From positions 1-8,879 of the forward strand of contig VYCZ01000151.1 of assembly GCA_009843675.1 (NCBI GenBank): a stretch of DNA of 8,879 bases, given 5' to 3'. Below the pieces are notes generated by a model. That model had not been told where the DNA came from. It did no database searches and worked only from the letters and a program-made list of their open reading frames with translations. This stretch comes from Gammaproteobacteria bacterium. GTDB taxonomy: Bacteria > Pseudomonadota > Gammaproteobacteria > Eutrophobiales > Eutrophobiaceae. This document shows, in pieces, positions 1 through 5,814 of this stretch. The translations under genes were made by a program, and so were the position numbers. Position 1 is the stretch's first letter; each line of letters opens with the position of its first letter.

Positions 1-750
1 TTGGCTGATGATCAGGTTGCGCAACCAGCGGTTTTGCGCGGGTATGACGTACCAGGGCGCATGTGGAGTGGAACAGCGCCGCAGCGCGATATTATAGGCC
101 TCCATGTAATCATCCCAGCGTTTCCGGTCGCGCAAGTCCTCCGGCAGGAACTTCCAGTGTTTGTCGGCGCGCTTCAGGCGCCGCCTCAATCGTTCAAGCT
201 GGTAATCCTTGGATATGTGCAGCATGACCTTGACGATACGGGTGCCGTGGTCGGCGAGCATTTTTTCAAAGTCGTTGATATGGTCGTAGCGATTTTCGAT
301 GAGGTCCGGCGGCGCCAGCCCGTGCACGCGGGCGATCAGCACGTCCTCGTAATGGGAGCGGTTGAAGACGCCGATGGAACCCTTGCGAGGCACGTGGGAA
401 TGGACGCGCCAGAGGAAATCACGCACCTGTTCCGCGTGACTCGGTGACTTGAAGTTCGTCACCCGGCAGGCCATGGGGTTGAACGGCGCGATGACGCGGC
501 GGATGGCATTGTCCTTGCCGGAGGTATCCATGCCCTGCAGCACCAGCAGCAACGCCTGTTTTGACTCCGCGAACAGGCGCTGCTGCAACTCATCGAGACG
601 GACCTGGATCCGGGACAGCCGCTCCTCCACTTCCTGCCCGTCCCGTTCCTTTACCAGACCCTGGCTGTCCCCGGGGTCGATATCGCCCAGGGAAAACTTA
701 CCTTTTGTGGGGACGCGGTAGCGTGAGTAATCCAATGAGAATCCGGCCAT
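1..750 (-). CDS. ppk2: Polyphosphate kinase 2 (PPK2) family protein, 3' end cut by window edge
   Basis: Reading the minus strand from ATG at 750 gives 250 open codons running off the left edge. PPK2 enzymes transfer phosphate between polyphosphate and nucleotides in the cytoplasm. The P-loop QGMDTSGKD lies at residues 72-80. It is followed by CRVTNFKSPS (95-104), DFLWRVHSHVP (111-121) and GSIGVFNRSHYEDVL (124-138), all typical PPK2 blocks. APWYVIPAQNRWLRNL (231-246) is the conserved part near the C terminus, so perhaps only a few tens of residues are missing. GGAG six bases upstream of the ATG supports this start. Residue 81 is Asn where I recall relatives having Gly after GKD. The gene is divergent from the hpa operon and has no obvious link to it. 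The subfamily (polyP:AMP or polyP:ADP type) cannot be settled from sequence alone. Confidence 0.93.
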   Translation of the reverse strand, partial: MAGFSLDYSRYRVPTKGKFSLGDIDPGDSQGLVKERDGQEVEERLSRIQVRLDELQQRLFAESKQALLLVLQGMDTSGKDNAIRRVIAPFNPMACRVTNFKSPSHAEQVRDFLWRVHSHVPRKGSIGVFNRSHYEDVLIARVHGLAPPDLIENRYDHINDFEKMLADHGTRIVKVMLHISKDYQLERLRRRLKRADKHWKFLPEDLRDRKRWDDYMEAYNIALRRCSTPHAPWYVIPAQNRWLRNLIISQ

Positions 751-841
751 GATATTCTCCGGGGAGCTGTTGTGTGAATAATCCCTACGATAGCACTAAA
801 ACTGTTGTATCTCCATTGCGCCCCTAGGCAGGGATTACCCA

Positions 842-870
842 TTGAAATACGGGCTGGTATTCCTTAGTAT
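842..870 (+). promoter_or_regulatory. Predicted sigma70 promoter of the hpa operon
   Basis: TTGAAA at 842-847 matches the -35 consensus at five of six bases. TAGTAT at 865-870 matches the -10 consensus at four of six. The spacer is 17 bp, the optimum. Transcription would start near 876-878, about 47 bases before the hpaH ATG. It is the best promoter-like pair I see in the 173-bp divergent gap. No start site has been measured, so this is a motif-based prediction. Confidence 0.55.
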
Positions 871-876
871 TAGGCG

Positions 877-898
877 TTTCCCGGAACAGCCCGGGAAA
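877..898. promoter_or_regulatory. Perfect palindrome at predicted +1, candidate operator or 5' leader hairpin
   Basis: TTTCCCGG (877-884) and CCGGGAAA (891-898) form a perfect 8-bp inverted repeat separated by 6 bases. It begins 6 bp after the predicted -10 box, so it covers the expected transcription start and first transcribed bases. A dimeric repressor bound here would block transcription. In RNA the same bases would fold into a hairpin at the very 5' end of the hpa message. HpaR, a MarR-type repressor, controls hpa operons in enterobacteria, but I have no basis for matching this site to HpaR. Confidence 0.4.
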
Positions 899-923
899 GC
901 AACCTTCCTCTCGAGAGCAGCAG

Positions 924-1727
924 ATGCTGAATGACGAACAAATCACAAAAGCCGCCGCGGCCATCCACGCGGCGGAAAAGCAGCGCAGCCAGGCGCGGGC
1001 CGTCACCCTGGAACACCCGGACATGAGCCTGGATGACGCCTACCGGGTCCAGGCGCGGTGGATGGCGCTGAAACAGGCCGAGGGCCGTGAGATCAGGGGT
1101 TACAAGATCGGCCTCACCTCACGCGCCATGCAGATGACCATGCACATCGACGAACCTGATTACGGGACCCTGCTGGATGACATGTTTTTTACAAACGGCG
1201 CCGTGATTGACGCTGCAAATTTTACCGATCCCAGGATAGAGGTCGAACTGGCGTTTGTCCTCAAGGACCGCCTGGCCGGGGAGGACGTGACCCTGGACGA
1301 CGTCATGCAGGCGACCGATTACGTGATACCGGCCCTGGAACTCATCGCAGCCCGGACCTACCGGGTCGATCCCGACACCGGCTACGTGCGCAGGATACAG
1401 GACACCATCTCCGACAACGCGGCAAGCGGCGGCGTTATTCTCGGAGAACAGCGCATCGAGCCGGACAGTGTGGACCTGCGCTGGTGCGGCGCGGTACTGT
1501 ACCGCAACGGCGTGGTGGAGGAGACCGGCCTGGCCGCGGGCGTGCTGGACCATCCCGCCAACGGGATAGTCTGGATCGCCAGACGCTTCGCCCCCCACGG
1601 CATTGCGCTGGAACCCGGCCAGGTACTGCTGTCGGGTTCGTTCACCCGGCCCGTACTGGTCCGCCCGGGAGATGTTTTCCGCGCCGACTACGGCAACCAG
1701 GGCAGTATCAATTGCAGCTTCAGATGA
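924..1727 (+). CDS. hpaH: 2-oxo-hept-4-ene-1,7-dioate hydratase HpaH
   Basis: The 267-residue protein has the normal length of HpaH, which adds water to 2-oxo-hept-4-ene-1,7-dioate to give 4-hydroxy-2-oxo-heptane-1,7-dioate, the substrate of HpaI. It belongs to the FAH/hydratase-decarboxylase superfamily with 2-hydroxypentadienoate hydratase. Visible signatures are GYKIGLTSRAMQ (59-70, with Lys61), RIEVELAFVL (104-113) and IPALELI (135-141). Glu106, Glu108 and Glu139 sit at the positions expected for the divalent metal ligands. The C-terminal GSFTRPVLVRPGDVFRADYG (238-257) is also typical. The start at 924 fits family length, but its ribosome site is weak (GAGAG about eight bases upstream). 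It is the first gene of the operon, 54 bases after the predicted -10 box. A plain 2-oxopent-4-enoate hydratase is the main alternative, but the hpa neighbours decide against it. Confidence 0.95.
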   Translation: MLNDEQITKAAAAIHAAEKQRSQARAVTLEHPDMSLDDAYRVQARWMALKQAEGREIRGYKIGLTSRAMQMTMHIDEPDYGTLLDDMFFTNGAVIDAANFTDPRIEVELAFVLKDRLAGEDVTLDDVMQATDYVIPALELIAARTYRVDPDTGYVRRIQDTISDNAASGGVILGEQRIEPDSVDLRWCGAVLYRNGVVEETGLAAGVLDHPANGIVWIARRFAPHGIALEPGQVLLSGSFTRPVLVRPGDVFRADYGNQGSINCSFR

Positions 1728-1737
1728 TGAATGTAAG

Positions 1738-1803
1738 GGGTCGGAGTAAAATCGTCGAGATATTTGCCTGAACACCGGAAATCAGATGATTTTACTCTGA
1801 CCC
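1738..1803. repeat. 66-bp imperfect palindrome between hpaH and hpaI (REP-like/mobile remnant)
   Basis: The left arm (1738-1756) and right arm (1785-1803) are 19 nt each and pair with only two mismatches around a 28-nt centre. Each arm carries GAGTAAAATC or its complement, and the outer ends read GGGTCGG and CTGACCC. GGGGTCRGAGTAAAAT-type sequences are familiar to me as scattered intergenic repeats in gammaproteobacterial genomes, often linked to REP-associated transposases. That link is from memory, not shown here. It starts 10 bases after the hpaH stop and ends 41 bases before hpaI, so it would form a hairpin inside the operon message. There is no T-run, so it is not a classic terminator. 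Confidence 0.75.
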
Positions 1804-1844
1804 TACGTATCCCGGAAATTTCAGCAACAAGACAGGAGAGATGA

Positions 1845-2612
1845 ATGGAACTACCCATTAACCGCCTTAAACAGGCCCTGGCCGCAGGACGGACGCAATA
1901 CGGCCTGTGGCTGGGTTTGCCGGATACCACCTGCGCCGAGATCTGCGCGGGCGCCGGCTTTGACTGGCTGGTCGTTGACACCGAGCACGGTCCGTTCGAC
2001 CTGCCTGCGGTGCTGCGCCACCTGCAGACTATCGCAGCCTATGAGGTATCGGCCATCGTGCGTCCGGTATCCGATGACCGCAATGTGCTGAAACAACTCC
2101 TGGATACCGGCGTGCAGTCCCTGGTGGTGCCCATGGTCGAATCGGCAGAGCAGGCGGCGGAACTGGTGCGCTCGGTACGCTACCCGCCCGCGGGGGTGCG
2201 CGGACTGGGTACGGCCCTGGCCAGGGCGGCGCGCTGGACCAGGATACCGGGTTACCTGCACAAGGCGAACGACCAGATCTGCCTGCTCGCCCAGGTAGAG
2301 ACCGGGCGCGCAGTCCAGGCATTGCCGGGAATACTGGAAGTCGAGGGCATCGACGGCATTTTCGTCGGCCCGTCCGACCTGTCCGCGTCCATGGGCCATA
2401 TCGGCAACCCCCGCCATCCGGACGTGGTCAAGGTAATCTACGAGGTGCTGCACAAGGCCCGGGCGGCAGGCAAGACGGCGGGCATACTTGCCCTGGACCC
2501 GGCCCACATAGAGGATTACCGCGATCACGGCGCCAACATGATCGGCATCGGCACGGATACGCTGCTGCTAGCCAACAGCGCTCAGCAACTCGCCGAAAGT
2601 GTCAAAAACTAA
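1845..2612 (+). CDS. hpaI: 4-hydroxy-2-oxo-heptane-1,7-dioate aldolase HpaI
   Basis: HpaI is a class II (metal-dependent) pyruvate aldolase of the HpcH/HpaI family. It splits 4-hydroxy-2-oxo-heptane-1,7-dioate into pyruvate and succinic semialdehyde, the last step of the pathway. The 255 residues follow the E. coli enzyme closely by memory. DTEHGP (45-50) holds the catalytic His48 and Arg73 lies in IVRP. VPMV (95-98) and RYPPAGVRGLG (112-122) form the active-site walls. Glu152 (QVET) and Asp178 (GPSDLS) are the expected metal ligands. AGGAG at 1834-1838 is six bases before the ATG at 1845. This favours it over the ATG at 1841, which runs into a stop after six codons. The 3' end overlaps hpaG1 by 14 bases, implying translational coupling. 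Confidence 0.96.
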   Translation: MELPINRLKQALAAGRTQYGLWLGLPDTTCAEICAGAGFDWLVVDTEHGPFDLPAVLRHLQTIAAYEVSAIVRPVSDDRNVLKQLLDTGVQSLVVPMVESAEQAAELVRSVRYPPAGVRGLGTALARAARWTRIPGYLHKANDQICLLAQVETGRAVQALPGILEVEGIDGIFVGPSDLSASMGHIGNPRHPDVVKVIYEVLHKARAAGKTAGILALDPAHIEDYRDHGANMIGIGTDTLLLANSAQQLAESVKN

Positions 2613-3366
2613 AAAAATCAGAATTAACGCAGACGGAATCCTGCGGGAAGCCGTGGTTGACGAGCAGGCCCGCACCCGGCTGGATGACAGGGTCCTGGAG
2701 TTGCAGGACACACGATTACGGCCCGTTACCGACCAGCCGGTAATCTGTGTCGCGCTGAATTACGCCGGGCATTACGATGAACTTGCGGATGCGTTCCAGC
2801 ATCCTCCCTACAAGCAACCGCCGCGTCAGCCTGTGTTTTTCATCAAGCCCCGGAATACGCTGGCCGGGCACCTGGACGAGATACCGTGCCCGGACGGCAC
2901 GGACCTCATCTACACCGGCGCCGGCCTGGCCTTCGTGATCGAACGGACGGCTGGCAGGGTAACCCGGGAACAGGCGCTTGACTATATCAGCGGCTACACC
3001 ATCTACAATGACTTCACCCTGGCGGAAGACAGCTATTTCAGGCCACCCGTTACCACCAAGTGCCTGGACGGTTACGGCCCTGTTGGTCCCTATATCGTTG
3101 ACAGGGAGGAGATTACCAATCCTCAAGACATCGAAATCAGGACTTATGTAAATAGAGAACTGAGACAAACAGCTTCCACTAAGGATATGAGACTGGAAAC
3201 ACCCGCCATCATTGAGGTATTGACCGAATTCATGACCCTGGACCCAGGGGCGGTGGTCGTAAGCGGCTTCCCGCCGGACCGGGTAGCTGTGCAACCGGGC
3301 GATGAAGTCAGGGTGGAGATAGAGCGGATTGGGATTCTGGTAAACCGTGTAGTACAGGAATGCTAA
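2599..3366 (+). CDS. hpaG1: HpaG1, N-terminal-type subunit of the homoprotocatechuate-pathway decarboxylase/isomerase
   Basis: This 255-residue FAH-fold protein matches the first half of the fused E. coli HpaG, which decarboxylates 5-oxo-pent-3-ene-1,2,5-tricarboxylate and isomerises the product. FAH blocks seen are VALNYAGHYDEL (51-62), FFIKPRNTLAGH (80-91), ISGYTIYNDFTL (130-141) and VTTKCLDGYGPVGPYIV (151-167). The usual metal-binding E-x-E pair is absent: Gly107 and Gly109 occupy those places, while Asp138 remains. The N-terminal domain of E. coli HpaG lacks the pair too, so this is likely a non-metal partner of HpaG2. The start is GTG at 2599, inside the end of hpaI, with no strong ribosome site, so translation probably depends on hpaI. 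Bases around 3112-3205 are unusually AT-rich, with codons such as AGA and ACA that are rare elsewhere in the operon. Confidence 0.9.
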   Translation: MSKTKKIRINADGILREAVVDEQARTRLDDRVLELQDTRLRPVTDQPVICVALNYAGHYDELADAFQHPPYKQPPRQPVFFIKPRNTLAGHLDEIPCPDGTDLIYTGAGLAFVIERTAGRVTREQALDYISGYTIYNDFTLAEDSYFRPPVTTKCLDGYGPVGPYIVDREEITNPQDIEIRTYVNRELRQTASTKDMRLETPAIIEVLTEFMTLDPGAVVVSGFPPDRVAVQPGDEVRVEIERIGILVNRVVQEC

Positions 3367-3376
3367 CCGACGGTGA

Positions 3377-3485
3377 GACAGGTTGGGAAGGCAGTTTCAA
3401 GACACGCTGTAAATACATCCATGTACGCTCCCTTCCAGCCATCCATGGCTTCCAGAGGGTCTTGAAACTGCCTTCCCAACCTGTC
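3377..3485 (+). repeat. 109-bp structured palindrome, copy 1 (between hpaG1 and hpaG2)
   Basis: Arms at 3377-3403 and 3459-3485 are perfect 27-bp inverted repeats. Inside, directly after the left arm, lies a 28-nt core (3402-3429) that also occurs in reverse at 7142-7169. The core holds a small hairpin, TACAT-CC-ATGTA (3414-3425). A second hairpin, AGCCAT-CC-ATGGCT, follows at 3437-3450. The whole could fold as a long stem topped by a two-hairpin junction. It begins 11 bases after the hpaG1 stop and fills most of the 174-bp gap before hpaG2, which contains no other gene. No T-run follows, so intrinsic termination is doubtful. Processing, attenuation or mRNA stabilisation are possible. It resembles intergenic repeats I recall from gammaproteobacteria. 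Confidence 0.88.
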
Positions 3486-3540
3486 AACGTACTATCCAAA
3501 TCCAGCCATAAGCAGGTGACTTTCTTGGAATGATAGTGGT

Positions 3541-4311
3541 ATGAAATCAGCACGAGTAAAAATCAACGACAAAGTGGAACAGGTGGCCGTCAATGACGAT
3601 TACAGCGTCATCGATGCGGGCGGCAGGATCTGGCAGGAGGACGAAATAACCTGGCTGCCACCCCGGCACGGCACCGTGTTCGCGCTGGGGTTGAACTACG
3701 TTGACCATGCGGCGGAACTGGCGTTCAAGGCGCCCGAAGAACCGCTGCTGTTCCTGAAAACGCCGAATACCTTCACCGGCCACAGGCAGCGCAGCTACCG
3801 GCCGGACAACGTCGAGTACATGCACTACGAGGCGGAACTGGTCGCCGTCATCGGTAAAACGGCGCGCCGGATAAGGCGACGGGACGCCATGAATTACGTG
3901 GGCGGCTATACCCTGTGCAACGATTACGCAGTGCGTGATTACCTGGAGAACTATTACCGCCCCAACCTGCGGGTCAAGTGCCGGGATTCCCTGTCCCCCC
4001 TGGGACCGTATATCATCGACCGGGATGACATAGACGACCCTCACGACCTCAAGCTCAGCACCCGGGTCAACGGCGAACTGCGGCAGGAGGGTACGACCCG
4101 GGACATGGTATTCAATATCCCGTTCCTGATTGAATACCTCTCGGCCTTCATGACCCTGCAGCCGGGCGATATGATATCGACGGGAACGCCGAAAGGGCTC
4201 TCGGATGTACGGCCGGGAGATGAGGTGGTGATAGAAGTTGAACAAGTAGGCCGTTTGATCAATTATGTGATCAGCGAGCAGGAATACTTTGATGAACTGG
4301 CAACTTGCTGA
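3541..4311 (+). CDS. hpaG2: HpaG2, C-terminal-type metal-binding decarboxylase/isomerase subunit
   Basis: The 256-residue protein matches the second half of E. coli HpaG, the metal-bearing FAH domain. It decarboxylates 5-oxo-pent-3-ene-1,2,5-tricarboxylate and isomerises the 2-hydroxyhepta-2,4-diene-1,7-dioate formed. Motifs in order are FALGLNYVDHAAEL (47-60), FLKTPNTFTGH (71-81), YMHYEAELVAVIGK (93-106), GGYTLCNDYAVRDYLENYYRP (around 121-141), STGTPKGLSD (213-222) and PGDEV (225-229). Glu97, Glu99 and Asp128 are the expected Mg/Mn ligands. The start at 3541 gives family length. The ribosome site upstream is poor, and a long gap with a 109-bp palindrome separates it from hpaG1. Its last 20 bases overlap hpaE. 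Separate G1 and G2 genes rather than one fused gene are also known in other bacteria; the enzyme would need both subunits. Confidence 0.94.
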   Translation: MKSARVKINDKVEQVAVNDDYSVIDAGGRIWQEDEITWLPPRHGTVFALGLNYVDHAAELAFKAPEEPLLFLKTPNTFTGHRQRSYRPDNVEYMHYEAELVAVIGKTARRIRRRDAMNYVGGYTLCNDYAVRDYLENYYRPNLRVKCRDSLSPLGPYIIDRDDIDDPHDLKLSTRVNGELRQEGTTRDMVFNIPFLIEYLSAFMTLQPGDMISTGTPKGLSDVRPGDEVVIEVEQVGRLINYVISEQEYFDELATC

Positions 4312-4609
4312 AAACCTCAAAAAAGCGGAGACCCATTTACGCCGTTTCAGGGACAGCGTCACCGCGCATTATATTAATGGTGAGCCCAGTCCGGGCATTT
4401 CCGGCGAAACCTTCGACAACCTGACACCGACGGACAATACCTCTCTGGGACTTGTCGCCGCGGGTTCGGCGGAGGATATCGACCGCGCCTGCCGGGCCGC
4501 GCAAGAGGCATTCCCCGCCTGGTCCCGCACCTCCGGAAAAGCGCGCAGGAAAATCCTCAACCGCTTTGCCGAACTGGTCGAACAGCGGGCGGAGGAGATC
4601 GCCTGGTTG

Positions 4610-4612
4610 TAG
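4610..4612 (+). other. In-frame TAG within hpaE
   Basis: The codon lies between GCC TGG TTG and AGC ATG GAC, in the same frame as the two coding pieces. The family normally has glutamate here, so a G-to-T change of GAG explains it. An ATG follows after one codon (4616), close enough for a terminating ribosome to restart. Confidence 0.95.
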
Positions 4613-4615
4613 AGC

Positions 4616-5812
4616 ATGGACTGCGGCCAGCCGATCCGTTTCATGCGGGCAGCCGCGGCGCGCGGCGCCGAGAACTTCCGTTTTTTTGCCGACAAGGCCC
4701 CTGAGGCCGGCAACGGCCTGTCGTTGCACCAGGATGAACACCTGAACTACACGAAGCGGACACCTATCGGCCCGGTTGGCGTGATCACGCCGTGGAATAC
4801 GCCGTTCATGCTGTCCACCTGGAAGATCGCCCCTGCCCTGGCAGCCGGTTGCACCGTGGTGCACAAGCCGGCGGAATTCAGCCCCCTGTCGGCCATGATC
4901 CTGGCGCAGATAAGCAGGGAAGCCGGTCTGCCTGATGGAGTGTGGAACACCGTGAATGGCTTCGGCGAGAGCGCCGGAAAAGCATTGACCGAGCATCCCG
5001 CCATCAGGGCCATCGGTTTTGTGGGGGAAACGGTGACCGGTACACTCATCATGCGTCAGGCATCCGCCACCCTGAAAAGGATACATGTGGAACTGGGCGG
5101 CAAGAATCCCGTCATCGTTTTCGACGACGCCGATTTCGAGCGCGCACTGGACGCCGTGGTATTCATGATCTACAGCCTGAACGGGCAACGCTGTACCTCC
5201 AGCAGCCGCCTGCTGGTTCAGGATGGCATTGCCGAGCGGTTCCTGGCCGCGCTGGAACAGCGGGTTAACAGCATCAAGGTGGGACACCCCCTGGACCCCG
5301 CCACGGAACTGGGTCCGCTGATCCATCCGAGCCACCTGGAAAAGGTGATGAGTTACGTGGACGCGGCAAGGGAAGAGAACACCATCACCGTCGCGGGGGG
5401 GGTGCCGGTGGATGACCTGGGCCCTGGTAATTACCTCAGGCCCACCCTGTTCAGCAACGCAACGAACCGCATGAAGGTCGCACGGGAAGAGATCTTCGGC
5501 CCGGTACTGACGGCGGTCCCCTTCGCGACCGAAGAGGAGGCCGTGGCCCTGGCCAACGATACCCCGTACGGTCTGGCAGGTTACGTCTGGACCGCAGACT
5601 CCGGGCGCGGTATCCGCATGGCGGAGAACCTGGAAACCGGTATGGTGTGGGTGAATTCGGAGAACAACCGCAACCTGCCGTCGCCCTTCGGCGGCATGAA
5701 GCAGAGCGGCATCGGTCGGGACGGGGGCGATTACAGTTTCGATTTTTACATGGAAACCAAGAATATATGTATCGCGCACGGCACCCACAAAATTCCTGTG
5801 TTAGGAAGATAA
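4616..5812 (+). CDS. hpaE: Catalytic open frame of HpaE downstream of the amber codon
   Basis: From ATG 4616 the frame gives 398 residues carrying nearly all catalytic parts of an aldehyde dehydrogenase. These are TPWNTPFM with Asn61, KPAEFSPL (84-91), the NAD-contacting GFVGETVTG (134-142), the general base Glu159 in VELGGKNP, the nucleophile Cys193 in NGQRCTSSSR, EEIFGPV (291-297) and PFGGMKQSGIGRDGG (357-371). Adding 109 for the interrupted full-length protein puts these at Asn170, Glu268 and Cys302, near the usual family numbering. Without the first 107 residues the cofactor domain is incomplete, so this fragment alone is unlikely to be active. GGAGGAG at 4591-4597 is 18 bases upstream, too far for a normal ribosome site. 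Reinitiation after the TAG is the likelier route. A run of eight G at 5395-5402 lies inside this frame. Confidence 0.6.
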   Translation: MDCGQPIRFMRAAAARGAENFRFFADKAPEAGNGLSLHQDEHLNYTKRTPIGPVGVITPWNTPFMLSTWKIAPALAAGCTVVHKPAEFSPLSAMILAQISREAGLPDGVWNTVNGFGESAGKALTEHPAIRAIGFVGETVTGTLIMRQASATLKRIHVELGGKNPVIVFDDADFERALDAVVFMIYSLNGQRCTSSSRLLVQDGIAERFLAALEQRVNSIKVGHPLDPATELGPLIHPSHLEKVMSYVDAAREENTITVAGGVPVDDLGPGNYLRPTLFSNATNRMKVAREEIFGPVLTAVPFATEEEAVALANDTPYGLAGYVWTADSGRGIRMAENLETGMVWVNSENNRNLPSPFGGMKQSGIGRDGGDYSFDFYMETKNICIAHGTHKIPVLGR

Positions 5813-5814
5813 GA

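Larger units (their letters stand above)
4292..5812 (+). pseudogene. hpaE: 5-carboxymethyl-2-hydroxymuconate semialdehyde dehydrogenase HpaE, interrupted by an in-frame amber codon
   Basis: HpaE is the NAD-dependent aldehyde dehydrogenase that oxidises 5-carboxymethyl-2-hydroxymuconate semialdehyde after ring opening. Read through from ATG 4292 the frame holds about 506 codons (family roughly 490), with a single TAG at 4610-4612. The N-terminal piece ends at ...EEIAWL and the next residues are SMDCGQPIRFM. Relatives read L-E-S-x-D-x-G-Q-P here, so TAG replaces a GAG glutamate by one base. Nothing else breaks the frame, and all catalytic residues lie downstream. AGGA at 4280-4283, eight bases before ATG 4292, supports that start over TTG 4289. 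The 5' end overlaps hpaG2 by 20 bases. The TAG could be a fresh null mutation, a sequencing error, suppression by a tRNA, or a split into two chains. Loss would block the pathway at the second step. Confidence 0.85.

Noticed and set aside
1..447. Plus-strand open frame of 148 codons at the left edge
   Set aside because: It is the antisense shadow of the PPK2 gene, whose motifs are clear on the minus strand.
779..837. Inverted repeat TAATCCCT (779-786) and AGGGATTA (830-837) in the divergent gap
   Set aside because: Only 8 bp with 43 bases between the arms; this can occur by chance and no second signal supports it.
3377..3485. Rho-independent terminator after hpaG1
   Set aside because: The stem is strong but no T-run follows on either strand, and termination here would silence hpaG2-hpaF.
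3547..4362. Minus-strand open frame of 271 codons opposite hpaG2
   Set aside because: Shadow of the FAH-fold gene; no family motif in its translation.
4337..5788. Long minus-strand open frame of 483 codons opposite hpaE
   Set aside because: It mirrors the GC-rich hpaE sequence, shows no recognisable domain, and the plus strand encodes a clear aldehyde dehydrogenase.
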